From assembly GCF_039522935.1 (NCBI RefSeq), contig NZ_BAAAEI010000006.1:682001-746000 (forward strand): a stretch of 64,000 bases of DNA. Reading direction: 5' to 3'. Below the pieces are notes generated by a model. It saw only the letters and a program-made list of their open reading frames with translations. It was not told the DNA's origin and did no database searches. Positions 7,438 through 16,759 of the stretch are shown here, one piece after another. The translations under genes and the position numbers were made by a program. Each line of letters starts with the position of its first letter. Within the stretch, counting starts at the first letter, position 1. The stretch is from Bowmanella denitrificans (GTDB lineage: Bacteria; Pseudomonadota; Gammaproteobacteria; Enterobacterales; Alteromonadaceae).

Positions 7438-10272
7438 GTGAAACTGAATAAACTCGTTATCGCCTTATCCATAGCAGGCCTTGCTGCCTGTAGCAGCACG
7501 CCAACCGGCCAGCCGGTTGGCAGCCAGTTGGTAGAACAGGTCAGTGCCGTTGGCAACGAACTGGTTATCCCCTATAAGAAATTTCAATTGGTTAATGGCC
7601 TGACCCTGATAGTACATGAGGATCATTCCGACCCGCTGGTGCACGTGGATGTGACTTACCATGTGGGTTCGGCTCGCGAAGAGCTGGGCAAATCCGGTTT
7701 TGCTCACTTCTTCGAGCATATGATGTTCCAGGGCTCAGAACATGTGGGTGACGACGAGCATTTTAAAATAGTCACCGAAGCCGGTGGCACCATGAACGGT
7801 ACCACCAATTCCGACCGGACCAATTATTTCCAGACCGTGCCGGTAAACCAGCTTGAAACCATGTTGTGGCTGGAAGCCGACAGAATGGGCTTTTTGCTAA
7901 ATGCAGTAACCCAGGAAAAGTTTGAAATTCAGCGTGAAACCGTCAAAAACGAACGTGGACAACGCATTGACAACCAACCTTATGGCCGTTTGGGCGAACG
8001 GGTTGCACAAGCCTTGTATCCAGAAGGTCATCCTTACTCCTGGCCGGTGATTGGCTGGATGGACGATTTAAACCGGGTCAATGTCAACGATCTGAAAGCC
8101 TTCTTCCTGCGCTGGTATGGGCCTAACAATGCCACCCTGACCATAGGTGGTGACGTAAAGGCTGAAGAAGTGCTGGCCTTGGTCGAGAAATATTTCGGCT
8201 CCATCCCAAGAGGGCCGGAAGTGCAGCCTATGGCCAAGCCTACCGTGAGCCTGGACAAAACCCGCTACATTTCCATGGAAGATAACGTGCACCTGCCACT
8301 GGTGTATATTGCCTACCCCACTGTGCATCTGTTCCATGCAGATGAAGCGCCCCTTGATGTGCTGATGCAAATAATCGGCTCTGGCAACAATTCACTGCTA
8401 TATCAGAATCTGGTGAAAAATCAGCTTGCCGTGCAAGCGGCGGCCAGCCATGGCTGTTCAGAGCTGGCCTGTCAGTTCGCCCTGTATGCGCTGCCACATC
8501 CTGCATCCGGCAAAACTCTGGCAGATATGGAAGCGGTAATCAGAAACAGCCTGGCTGAGTTTGAACAACGCGGCGTCACCGACGATGATCTGGCCAAGAT
8601 CAAAGCAGAAATGCTGTCCGATGCCATTTTTGGTTTGCAGTCAGTACATGGCAAAGTTGCGCAACTGGCCAACTACCAAACCCTGTTGGATAACCCTAAC
8701 TACATCAATGAACAGGTGGCGCGCTACCGTCGTGTCAGCAAAGAAGATGTGATGCGGGTGTATGAAAAATACATCAAGGGTAAAGCCTCAGTGGTGATGA
8801 GTGTGGTACCCAAAGGCCAAACACAGCTTGTCGCTGCTGCTGATAACTTCAGCTTGCCAGCACCGGTAGAAATGGGCCCCTCCACCACTACGGCAGACGA
8901 CTTACACTTGCGTGTCGCCAAGGACAACTTTGACCGCTCCGTACGCCCAACCCCTGGCGCCAATCCGGCGGTGGATGTTCCCCAGTATTGGCAGGAAAAC
9001 TGGGGCAATGGTATTGAAGTACTGGGCACACATAATGATGAAACGCCGACCACGTCCCTGCTGCTGAAGATTCGCGGTGGCAATTATCAGCAAAACCTGG
9101 ATAAAGCCGGGGTGACCAGTATTCTGGCCGCGATGCTCACCGAGTCCACTAAGAGCCGCAGCAGCGAACAGATGGCGCGCGAGCTGGAAAAACTCGGCAG
9201 TAGCATTCGCGTTTCAGCGAAAGATGACACCATGAACGTGTTTGTTAACAGCCTGAGTGAAAACCTGCCCGCCACCCTGACTTTGCTGGAAGAATACCTG
9301 TTTGAACCGGCATTTTCGCAGGACGACTTTGCTCGCATTCAGAAGCAGAGTATTGAAGGGGTAAAAAACGCACAAAAAGATGCCGGCTATCTGGCCAGCA
9401 AAGCCACCCGTGCACTGATGTATGGACATAGCGTTGCAGGGCTGCCTGACGGTGGCACCGAGCAAACCCTTGCCAATATCACCCTTGATGATGTTAAGGC
9501 CTTCTACCACACCTGGTTTAAACCACAAGGTGGCGAGATGATCCTGGTATCCAGTCTGGATAAAGCCAAAGTGTTTGCCGCCATGCCTAAACTAACCGCC
9601 TGGCAAGGCAGCGCCCCTGACGTTGCGCCTAGTATCGGCAAAGCGCAGTTTGAACCAGGTGTTATCTACCTGGTAAACAAGGACGAAGCTGCCCAATCTG
9701 CCATTCGGGTGGCAAAACCGGGTTTAGTGCAGGACATTACTGGCGAGTTTTATCGTACCAACCTGATGAATTTCCCACTAGGCGGGGCATTTAACAGCAG
9801 AATCAATATGAATCTGCGTGAAGACAAGGGCTACACCTATGGCGCCTGGACCGGTTTCTGGGGAGATAAATACTCTGGCACTTTCTCAGCCTCTGCCGAC
9901 GTCAGGGCCGATGCCACCAAAGCATCACTGGAAGAGATCTATAAAGAGATTGGACAGTATGCCCAAAGCGGTATCCGTGGTGATGAGCTGAGCTTTATGC
10001 GCCTGGCTATTAACCAGAAAGATGCGCTGAAGTACGAAACGCCGTCAGCCAAGCTGGGTTTCTTAGCGCAAATTCTGGAATTTGACCTTAAGCCCAGCTT
10101 TGTTAAGGAGCGGGCTGGTATCGTCAGCAGCATCAGTCAGGCAGAGATAAACGCACTGGCCGCCAAACACCTTAAGCTGGATGAAATGCTGACCGTGGTG
10201 GTAGGTGACGCCAAGACACTGAAACCAGAACTGGAAAAACTGGGTAAGAAAGTGGTGGAATATAAGCTGTAA
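7438..10272 (+). CDS. M16-family zinc metallopeptidase lipoprotein
   Basis: A 944-residue secreted peptidase of the pitrilysin/insulinase family with two M16 halves. The N-terminus is a lipoprotein signal with lipobox LAAC (C18), so it is probably anchored to the outer membrane. The first half holds the inverted zinc motif H90-F-F-E93-H94, with a downstream glutamate in VKNERGQ (about E172) as likely third ligand. The second half lacks the zinc motif and carries the R/Y segment GGAFNSRINMNLREDKGYTYG, as in M16B enzymes. Expected role is periplasmic peptide degradation. The start is GTG with a weak GGA site. It is a single-gene unit flanked by terminators. Confidence 0.93.
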   Translation: MKLNKLVIALSIAGLAACSSTPTGQPVGSQLVEQVSAVGNELVIPYKKFQLVNGLTLIVHEDHSDPLVHVDVTYHVGSAREELGKSGFAHFFEHMMFQGSEHVGDDEHFKIVTEAGGTMNGTTNSDRTNYFQTVPVNQLETMLWLEADRMGFLLNAVTQEKFEIQRETVKNERGQRIDNQPYGRLGERVAQALYPEGHPYSWPVIGWMDDLNRVNVNDLKAFFLRWYGPNNATLTIGGDVKAEEVLALVEKYFGSIPRGPEVQPMAKPTVSLDKTRYISMEDNVHLPLVYIAYPTVHLFHADEAPLDVLMQIIGSGNNSLLYQNLVKNQLAVQAAASHGCSELACQFALYALPHPASGKTLADMEAVIRNSLAEFEQRGVTDDDLAKIKAEMLSDAIFGLQSVHGKVAQLANYQTLLDNPNYINEQVARYRRVSKEDVMRVYEKYIKGKASVVMSVVPKGQTQLVAAADNFSLPAPVEMGPSTTTADDLHLRVAKDNFDRSVRPTPGANPAVDVPQYWQENWGNGIEVLGTHNDETPTTSLLLKIRGGNYQQNLDKAGVTSILAAMLTESTKSRSSEQMARELEKLGSSIRVSAKDDTMNVFVNSLSENLPATLTLLEEYLFEPAFSQDDFARIQKQSIEGVKNAQKDAGYLASKATRALMYGHSVAGLPDGGTEQTLANITLDDVKAFYHTWFKPQGGEMILVSSLDKAKVFAAMPKLTAWQGSAPDVAPSIGKAQFEPGVIYLVNKDEAAQSAIRVAKPGLVQDITGEFYRTNLMNFPLGGAFNSRINMNLREDKGYTYGAWTGFWGDKYSGTFSASADVRADATKASLEEIYKEIGQYAQSGIRGDELSFMRLAINQKDALKYETPSAKLGFLAQILEFDLKPSFVKERAGIVSSISQAEINALAAKHLKLDEMLTVVVGDAKTLKPELEKLGKKVVEYKL

Positions 10273-10289
10273 AGTTTAAACACTGAAAT

Positions 10290-10320
10290 AAACAAGCGGC
10301 CTAAAGCCGCTTGTTTTCTT
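10290..10320. terminator. Bidirectional terminator between the M16 peptidase and a secreted protein gene
   Basis: AACAAGCGGC-CTAAA-GCCGCTTGTT, a 10-bp stem with T-rich flanks, between convergent genes. Confidence 0.85.
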
Positions 10321-10326
10321 TTTACT

Positions 10327-10890
10327 TTACTGATTATCGGATTGATTCCCCATAGGTTGGTACATTTCCCGACCTTTGTCGTCTCTGGGATAACCAATGT
10401 CCCGATATTTTTCCCAGGCCTCTTCGGCACTATCCGGCTCGCAGCGACCGACTCGTTCAAATCGGGCATTACCCCAGCCTATAGTGCGGCCAAAACGGCT
10501 GTCTTCACGCCATTCTTTCCAATGGCCAGCCCCCATATTATTACGGGAACGGGTTACAATTTCCCACTCCATACCGTCATGCCCGACATCCTGGGCATAA
10601 TCACCGTGCATAAATATCTGATCGCCCTCCTGCGTTGCCAGCCCGTTCCAGTCTGGGAAGGTGTCAGACACCCACTGATATCGCTGCTGGGACCCGTAGG
10701 TTCCGGCATAGTAAAAGCACAGGCCCTGGGTGGCCCATTGGTTATGGGTGCCGCTTCCGTCATCATAAAAGGTAATGGTCCAGCGGTTACCTTCAGCGAC
10801 CAGATCGGGTTTAAAAGGCGGGGTGGCATGACTGGATACGGCACTGCAAAGCAGCGCACAACTGACAGCAGAAACTAAATACTTTTTCAT
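10327..10890 (-). CDS. Secreted protein of unknown function
   Basis: 187 residues starting MKKYLVSAVSCALLCSAVSS with a Sec signal peptide, probably cleaved after SSHA. The mature protein is rich in W, Y and G and has two widely spaced cysteines (GLCFYY and VGRCEPD) that could form a disulfide. I do not recognise a family. The ATG at 10890 is preferred over a longer reading to 11142 because it gives a clean signal peptide and has GGAG upstream. It converges on the M16 peptidase gene but need not be related to it. Confidence 0.75.
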   Translation of the reverse strand: MKKYLVSAVSCALLCSAVSSHATPPFKPDLVAEGNRWTITFYDDGSGTHNQWATQGLCFYYAGTYGSQQRYQWVSDTFPDWNGLATQEGDQIFMHGDYAQDVGHDGMEWEIVTRSRNNMGAGHWKEWREDSRFGRTIGWGNARFERVGRCEPDSAEEAWEKYRDIGYPRDDKGREMYQPMGNQSDNQ

Positions 10891-11131
10891 AGGATTAATC
10901 TCCGTATTAATGAACAGAATGTCCCGACAGCATTGCATCCGGCAAAGAAGTCTCCGTGACAGAAAAAGGCAGGCTCCTTGATGGTCTCGGGGCTGTAAAC
11001 GTAGTTGAATTGCTAGGGGTTGCAAGCCAGGTGCCGGTTGAAATTGTTCAGTTGCTTTTACAGTTGCAGATAAGTATCTGGCGAGGTGGGAATTCAGTTG
11101 TCTGTCTGCTCCAAAAATAATTTCAAAAAAC

Positions 11132-11176
11132 GTCGGACTCACGTCCGACCCACTGTGGGTTGGCCTTTAGTCCAAC
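11132..11176. repeat. Pair of related 18-bp palindromes (REP-like)
   Basis: The first unit (11132-11149) is GTCGGACTCACGTCCGAC; the second (11159-11176) is GTTGGCCTTTAGTCCAAC. Between and partly overlapping them, ACCCACTGTGGGT forms a third small hairpin. The paired layout resembles a BIME of extragenic palindromes. The gap 10891-11199 otherwise shows no convincing gene. Confidence 0.5.
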
Positions 11177-11199
11177 AACAATGAATGGTAAATCTCTGT

Positions 11200-11459
11200 C
11201 TACTTTGTTAGGGACATGGTCAGTGGATTAAGCTTTGCACTTAAAACATGGTCCTGCCACTTCCCATTAATCTGTAGATAACGTTTAGCCAGTCCTTCCA
11301 CTTCTAATCTACCAACCAATTTCCGGCTTTTTCGTAGCGGATACTGTGTCGTTGCAAAGCACTGAAATCGCGCAGATATAAGCCGTCTACCTGGCCATTC
11401 AACGGGCGCTTAACAGCATATATGTCGCCGCTTTGCAGCCATTGGCTAAGTTGGTTGTA
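11200..11459 (-). pseudogene. Frameshifted gene remnant behind tpm
   Basis: Reading minus from about 11459 gives a protein-like sequence of 51 residues (contains QWLQSGDIYAVKRPLNG and GLYLRDFSALQ) that ends at a stop at 11304. A shift of one frame around 11310 continues it smoothly (EVEGLAKRYLQINGKW, then HVLSAKLNPLTM) to a stop at 11200. There is no start codon or ribosome site at the 5' end, which runs into the end of tpm in another frame. This looks like the C-terminal part of a decayed gene with a frameshift. The family is not recognised. The same reading could be chance, but two successive protein-like stretches in adjacent frames are unlikely. Confidence 0.45.
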
Positions 11460-12093
11460 ACAGCCATATTTGCTCGTCAGCCGGACACTTGCCTTTTAAT
11501 CCATCTTTAATGGGTTTGGATTCAAGTAAGCTTATCGCAAACTTCTCGGCGTACAATGCCCTGATCTCCTCCTCCACCACCGAAAAAGGTGGCCCTGCTA
11601 ACCTCTCCTGTTGGTAATCAAAGCTAATCAGCAATTGCGGTGCACACCCCCCCGTCAGCGCCATCAGGTGCTGACTATACAGACGACGGGTTGAGGGCGG
11701 TAATGCCACCAATGCAGCCCTGTCGTATATCGCATTGATGGGCCCCAGAGTCTGAGAATGGAGTGCAAAAATATCGCCAACAAAGATATCCAGGTTGTCA
11801 GCACTAAACTTCTTAACCTGGCCAAGCTCGGTGATCTGTGGTCTGACACCCAGCTCAGCAAAAAGCTGCTCCACCGCACTTTGCACCCATTCTGCCCCGG
11901 TCACGCGAAAGCCCTGGCTTAACAGCCAGGCGATATCCAGGCTTTTACCGCATAAGGGTAAAAACAAACTGTCACCAGGCTCCAGTGTCAAACTGGCGAG
12001 GTGCCTGACCAGCTTAGGATGCGGCTCTGGCAAATGAAATCCCAGCTCCTGCTTTTGCCATTTATCCTGCCAAAACTTTGCTTCCATACTCAT
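11446..12093 (-). CDS. tpm: Thiopurine S-methyltransferase
   Basis: SAM-dependent methyltransferase of the TPMT family; bacterial members methylate thiopurines and selenite/tellurite oxyanions. The 215 residues match the family length. The N-terminus (AKFWQDKWQKQELGFHLPE) is diagnostic, as are LFLPLCGKSLDIAWLLSQGF (SAM motif I) and IYDRAALVALPPSTR. The first ATG has AGAGGAG four to five bases upstream, which favours it over the ATG two codons later. It is followed by a decayed reading frame. Confidence 0.92.
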   Translation of the reverse strand: MSMEAKFWQDKWQKQELGFHLPEPHPKLVRHLASLTLEPGDSLFLPLCGKSLDIAWLLSQGFRVTGAEWVQSAVEQLFAELGVRPQITELGQVKKFSADNLDIFVGDIFALHSQTLGPINAIYDRAALVALPPSTRRLYSQHLMALTGGCAPQLLISFDYQQERLAGPPFSVVEEEIRALYAEKFAISLLESKPIKDGLKGKCPADEQIWLLQPT

Positions 12094-12112
12094 TTATCTC
12101 CTCTGGACCATC

Positions 12113-12928
12113 TTAATCACGGTTATCAGCTTCACCTTTTACAGTGGGCGGCGCGGCAGGGTCAACCAACATTTGGGTTGATGATTTAAATTCATAGATT
12201 TCTGATGAGCCATCAGCACCTGTGGTCTGCCGCGTTTCACTGCGGGTACTGAACTTTGGCCTGGCCAAGTACGCAAAATAAGCCCATAGCACGGATGTAG
12301 AAAGTATGATCCCCCCTATTCCCGTTGCTGACATTTCTGCGCCCATAATCTTTAATGTCGCGCCGCTTTGGGCATTCAGGCCGCTATTAAGCAGCAACGC
12401 ACCCACCAGTGTTTGTAATACACCACCAATAGCCAGTACCACCGAAACCAGGGTTTTAGATTTGATATAGGCAATATCAACGTCATAGGAAGAGGTCATA
12501 AGTAACTCCTCAGTTACAAGGGTCGCGTTAGCATGGGACTCAGGCTGGTAAACCTGATGATAATGCTTCAGTTCCTGTACCAGTAATGTGGATTGATAGC
12601 CTTTACCTGACGGTTGATGAGGAACATAAACCAGATAGTTCAAGGGCAGCGCCAGTTTCTCCAGCACCGCCAACAAACAGATGCCCTCAACAATCATTGG
12701 TGGTTTCGTTCTGGCAATAACCTTCGCTAAACGCTGATAGTCAATCGCCTGAATAAAGCAGCCCAACCCGGGTTGCACAAAATGATCTAACTGCACCAAT
12801 TGGTAGCCACATTGCCGCGCCAAAGTCTTGGCTAGCCAACTCTTCCTCACGCCAGTCGGGCCATCTACCCCCACGTAGCGAAATTGCTTGTGGCGCAGAG
12901 TCTGAGCAAGTACAGAGATAGACGGCAT
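12113..12928 (-). CDS. P-loop (uridine kinase-like) protein fused to two membrane helices
   Basis: 271 residues. The N-terminal ~110 residues resemble small P-loop kinases: VGVDGPTGVRKSWLAKTLA, then LVQLDHF and PPMIVEGICLLAVLE. The Walker A reads G-P-T-G-V-R-K-S, with arginine (codon AGG) where glycine (GGG would need one base change) is expected. This could abolish nucleotide binding. About residues 158-215 contain two hydrophobic helices (TLVSVVLAIGGVLQTLVGAL and GIGGIILSTSVLWAYFAYLA), followed by a polar C-tail. No good ribosome site is visible before the ATG. Function is unknown, and it may be a degenerating kinase-like gene. Confidence 0.65.
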   Translation of the reverse strand: MPSISVLAQTLRHKQFRYVGVDGPTGVRKSWLAKTLARQCGYQLVQLDHFVQPGLGCFIQAIDYQRLAKVIARTKPPMIVEGICLLAVLEKLALPLNYLVYVPHQPSGKGYQSTLLVQELKHYHQVYQPESHANATLVTEELLMTSSYDVDIAYIKSKTLVSVVLAIGGVLQTLVGALLLNSGLNAQSGATLKIMGAEMSATGIGGIILSTSVLWAYFAYLARPKFSTRSETRQTTGADGSSEIYEFKSSTQMLVDPAAPPTVKGEADNRD

Positions 12929-13003
12929 AAAACAAAACAGTGAATCAACTTACATCCAAGCATAAGCATCTGAGGCAAACAATGCCACACCAGAAGAAGC
13001 CAA

Positions 13004-13030
13004 TAAAAAAGGGCCTTCAGGCCCTTTTGA
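13004..13030 (-). terminator. Terminator after greA
   Basis: AAAAGGGCCT and AGGCCCTTTT form a 10-bp stem with a 2-base loop and A/T runs on both sides, about 20 bp past the greA stop. Confidence 0.85.
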
Positions 13031-13048
13031 ATCCATCGGCAAGATGCC

Positions 13049-13525
13049 TTATAGGTATTCAACCTCTATGATTTCGTATTCCACAACCCCTGCCGGCGTC
13101 TGGATATTCACAACATCATCCTGGCTTTTACCAATCAGGCCGCGGGCAATGGGCGAATTCACTGAGATCAGGTTATTTTTAATATCCGCTTCATCATCGC
13201 CCACAATGCGATAGGTAATTTCGCTGTCGGTATCCAGATTTAAAAGGGTTACCGTTGCACCGAAAATCACCTTGCCGTTGTTAGGCATCTTAGTGACATC
13301 AATAATCTGCGCCACCGATAACTTGGCTTCAATATCCTGAATACGGCCTTCGCAAAAGCCCTGCTGCTCACGGGCAGCATGGTACTCGGCATTCTCCTTG
13401 AGATCGCCGTGTTCACGGGCTTCTGCTATGGCCTGGATAATCTGCGGCCGTTTTACCGACTTCAGATGATTCAGCTCTTCACGCAATTGTTGTGCGCCCT
13501 TGGCTGTCATGGGTATCTGTTGCAT
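13049..13525 (-). CDS. greA: Transcription elongation factor GreA
   Basis: Binds the RNA polymerase secondary channel and stimulates cleavage of backtracked transcripts. 158 residues is the standard length. The N-terminal coiled coil (about residues 1-75) has the tip segment HGDLKENAEYHAAREQQGF with the acidic residues used for cleavage. The C-terminal FKBP-like domain has VIFGATVTLLNLDTDSEITY. It overlaps the carB stop by one base (TAATG), so it is translationally coupled to carAB. Confidence 0.97.
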   Translation of the reverse strand: MQQIPMTAKGAQQLREELNHLKSVKRPQIIQAIAEAREHGDLKENAEYHAAREQQGFCEGRIQDIEAKLSVAQIIDVTKMPNNGKVIFGATVTLLNLDTDSEITYRIVGDDEADIKNNLISVNSPIARGLIGKSQDDVVNIQTPAGVVEYEIIEVEYL

Positions 13526-16500
13526 TAACGACTTACTCTCTCGTGTAATTCCTGTACTGAGCTTACCCTGGCCCGATCATCGGCTTCCTGAGCATGCATG
13601 GTAGCAAACGCTGCATTCATAGTGGTGGTATACGCCACTTTATTCAAGAGTGCTTCGCGACGAATGTACACAGAATCGTTAATTGCCTGACGCCCTTCGG
13701 TGGTATTGATGATATAGCAGTACTCACCATTCTTGATGGCATCCACAATATTCGGACGCCCTTCCGACAGTTTGTTCACCACTGCACAATCCAATCCCGC
13801 CTCGGTAATCACCTGCGCTGTACCTTTGGTGGCTTCCAGCTTAAAGCCTTTGGCCAGCATGGCTTTAGCCAATTCAACCAGACGGCGTTTATCGTTTTCA
13901 CGTACCGACAGCAGCGCCTTACCACGTTTAGGTAAGGGTGCACTGGCACCCAGATTAGCCTTGGCATAGGCCTCTTCGAAGCTATCCCCTACGCCCATGA
14001 CTTCACCGGTAGAACGCATTTCAGGGCCAAGCAGTGGATCCACACCCTGGAATTTGGCAAAGGGGATCACCACTTCCTTAACCGAATAATAAGGTGGGAT
14101 AATTTCTTCCGTGACACCTTGCTGCACCAGGGTCTGCCCAACCATAGCCCGGGCGGCAACTTTGGCCAGTGCCACACCGATGGCTTTAGACACAAAAGGC
14201 ACGGTACGGGCGGCACGTGGGTTAACCTCAATCAGGTAAACTTCACCATCTTTTACCGCAAACTGGGTGTTCATTAGCCCTACCACACCCAGTTCCAGGG
14301 CCATGGCCTTCACCTGCTCGCGCATTTTGTCCTGAATGGCTTTATCCAGGCTGTAAGGCGGTAGTGAACAGGCAGAGTCACCCGAGTGCACCCCGGCTTG
14401 CTCAATATGCTCCATAATGCCGCCGATCACCACATTCTCGCCGTCGCAAATGGCATCGATATCCACTTCGATGGCGTCATCCAGGAAACGGTCCAGCAAC
14501 ACGGGGGAATCATTGGACACTTTCACCGCTTCATTCAGATAGCGTTTCAGATCCTTAATGTCGTAGACAATTTCCATGGCGCGGCCACCCAGTACATAGG
14601 AAGGACGAACCACCAATGGGAAACCGATACGCTCGGCCTGCTCAAGGGCCTGCTCAACATTGCTGACCGTGGCGTTGGCCGGTTGTTTCAGGTTCAGCTT
14701 ATGCACCATCTGCAGGAAACGTTCACGGTCTTCCGCTCGGTCAATGGCATCCGGGCTGGTGCCGATAATGGGCACACCATTCGCTTCCAGGGCGCGGGCC
14801 AGTTTTAATGGTGTTTGGCCACCATACTGCACGATCACACCTTTGGGTTTCTCAACCCGCACGATTTCCAGTACATCTTCCAGCGTCACGGGTTCAAAGT
14901 ACAAACGGTCTGAGGTGTCGTAGTCGGTAGAAACGGTTTCCGGGTTACAGTTAACCATAATGGTTTCATAACCGTCTTCACGCATGGCCAGCGCCGCGTG
15001 TACGCAACAATAATCAAACTCGATACCCTGACCGATACGGTTCGGGCCACCGCCCAATACCATAATCTTGTCACGGTCAGATGGATTGGCTTCACACTCT
15101 TCATCGTAACTGGAGTACATGTATGCAGTGCTGGTGGCAAATTCTGCTGCGCAGGTATCCACACGTTTGTATACCGGCACAACGCCTTGCTTATGGCGAT
15201 TGCCGCGCACATCAGCTTCCGCCACATTGGTCAGCGCGGCCAGGCGTGCATCAGAGAAGCCTTTACGCTTAAGCTTGCGCATAAAATCAGCATCAATACC
15301 GGATAAACCGCGTTCGGTCACATCGATTTCCAGTTGCACCAACTCTTCAATCTGCACCAGGAACCAGGGGTCGATATTGGTCAGGGCAAAGATTTCGTCT
15401 ACCGTCATGCCAATACGCATTGCATCGGCAATATAGAACAAACGCTCAGCACCGGCTTCACGCAGCTCGCGAACAATCTTGGTTTTGGCTTCGGGGTCTT
15501 GAATATCCACCACAGGATCAAAGCCATGGAAACCAATTTCCAGACCGCGAATGGCCTTTTGCAAGGATTCCTGCTGGTTACGACCAATGGCCATCACCTC
15601 GCCCACCGACTTCATCTGGGTGGTCAGGCGGTCATTGGCACCAGGGAATTTTTCGAAGTTAAAACGTGGGATCTTGGTCACAACATAGTCGATAGCCGGT
15701 TCAAACGATGCCGGGGTTAAACCACCGGTAATGTCGTTGGCCAGCTCATCCAGGGTATAACCAATCGCCAGCTTGGCCGCCACCTTAGCGATGGGGAAGC
15801 CGGTCGCTTTGGAGGCCAGCGCAGATGAACGGGACACCCTGGGGTTCATCTCGATAATCACCATGCGGCCGGTTTGTGGGTCTACACCGAACTGTACGTT
15901 AGAACCGCCGGTTTCCACGCCGATTTCACGCAGAACCGCCATGGCGGCATTACGCATAATCTGGAATTCTTTGTCGGTCAGGGTCTGCGCTGGTGCCACC
16001 GTGATAGAGTCACCGGTGTGAATCCCCATAGGATCGAAGTTTTCAATGGTACAAACGATAATGCAGTTATCGTTTTTATCCCGCACCACTTCCATTTCGT
16101 ATTCTTTCCAACCGATCAGCGATTCATCAATCAGCAGTTCGTTGGTGGGTGATAAATCCAGTCCGCGGCGACAAATTTCTTCAAACTCGTCAATGTTGTA
16201 AGCAATCCCGCCGCCTGTACCGCCCATGGTGAAAGACGGACGGATGATACAAGGGAAGCCGATACGGGACAGCACATCGTGGGCTTGCTCCATGGTATGG
16301 GCAATCTCAGCGCGTGGACATTCCAGACCAATGCTCTTCATGGCCTGGTCAAAACGCTCACGGTCTTCGGCCTTGTCAATGGCATCAGCAGTGGCACCAA
16401 TCATCTCCACACCAAACTCGGCCAGTACGCCATGCTTATCCAGCTCCAACGCACAGTTCAGGGCAGTCTGGCCCCCCATGGTTGGCAGAATTGCATCGGG

Positions 16501-16746
16501 GCGTTCTTTTTCGATGATTTTTTTCACCACTTCCCAGTGAATCGGCTCGATATAGGTGGCATCGGCCATTTCCGGGTCAGTCATGATGGTAGCCGGGTTG
16601 GAATTCACCAGAATCACCCGGAATCCTTCCTCACGCAGGGCCTTACAGGCCTGGGCTCCGGAATAGTCAAATTCACAGGCCTGACCAATAACAATGGGGC
16701 CAGCGCCGAGGATCAGAATACTTTGTAGGTCGTTACGTTTTGGCAT
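13525..16746 (-). CDS. carB: Carbamoyl-phosphate synthase, large subunit
   Basis: Synthesises carbamoyl phosphate from bicarbonate, ammonia and two ATP for arginine and pyrimidine synthesis. The 1073 residues contain the duplicated ATP-grasp synthetase units (first about residues 1-400, second about 550-935), an oligomerisation region between them, and a C-terminal allosteric MGS-like domain. Clear signatures are GAGPIVIGQACEFDYSG, the glycine-rich PSFTMGGTGGGIAYN, VLGGGPNRIGQGIEFDYCC and the second-half PSYVLGGRAMEIVYD. It lies 13 bp downstream of carA and overlaps greA by one base. Confidence 0.98.
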   Translation of the reverse strand: MPKRNDLQSILILGAGPIVIGQACEFDYSGAQACKALREEGFRVILVNSNPATIMTDPEMADATYIEPIHWEVVKKIIEKERPDAILPTMGGQTALNCALELDKHGVLAEFGVEMIGATADAIDKAEDRERFDQAMKSIGLECPRAEIAHTMEQAHDVLSRIGFPCIIRPSFTMGGTGGGIAYNIDEFEEICRRGLDLSPTNELLIDESLIGWKEYEMEVVRDKNDNCIIVCTIENFDPMGIHTGDSITVAPAQTLTDKEFQIMRNAAMAVLREIGVETGGSNVQFGVDPQTGRMVIIEMNPRVSRSSALASKATGFPIAKVAAKLAIGYTLDELANDITGGLTPASFEPAIDYVVTKIPRFNFEKFPGANDRLTTQMKSVGEVMAIGRNQQESLQKAIRGLEIGFHGFDPVVDIQDPEAKTKIVRELREAGAERLFYIADAMRIGMTVDEIFALTNIDPWFLVQIEELVQLEIDVTERGLSGIDADFMRKLKRKGFSDARLAALTNVAEADVRGNRHKQGVVPVYKRVDTCAAEFATSTAYMYSSYDEECEANPSDRDKIMVLGGGPNRIGQGIEFDYCCVHAALAMREDGYETIMVNCNPETVSTDYDTSDRLYFEPVTLEDVLEIVRVEKPKGVIVQYGGQTPLKLARALEANGVPIIGTSPDAIDRAEDRERFLQMVHKLNLKQPANATVSNVEQALEQAERIGFPLVVRPSYVLGGRAMEIVYDIKDLKRYLNEAVKVSNDSPVLLDRFLDDAIEVDIDAICDGENVVIGGIMEHIEQAGVHSGDSACSLPPYSLDKAIQDKMREQVKAMALELGVVGLMNTQFAVKDGEVYLIEVNPRAARTVPFVSKAIGVALAKVAARAMVGQTLVQQGVTEEIIPPYYSVKEVVIPFAKFQGVDPLLGPEMRSTGEVMGVGDSFEEAYAKANLGASAPLPKRGKALLSVRENDKRRLVELAKAMLAKGFKLEATKGTAQVITEAGLDCAVVNKLSEGRPNIVDAIKNGEYCYIINTTEGRQAINDSVYIRREALLNKVAYTTTMNAAFATMHAQEADDRARVSSVQELHERVSR

Positions 16747-16759
16747 GCTTCCCCCTTAA

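Noticed and set aside
11043..11142. Extension of the secreted protein at 10327-10890 to an upstream start at 11142
   Set aside because: The added residues have no conserved character and would bury the signal peptide; the ATG at 10890 has a ribosome site.
12113..12928. Calling the P-loop protein a functional uridine kinase
   Set aside because: The Walker A glycine is replaced by arginine and the C-terminal half is a membrane hairpin, so the function cannot be assumed.
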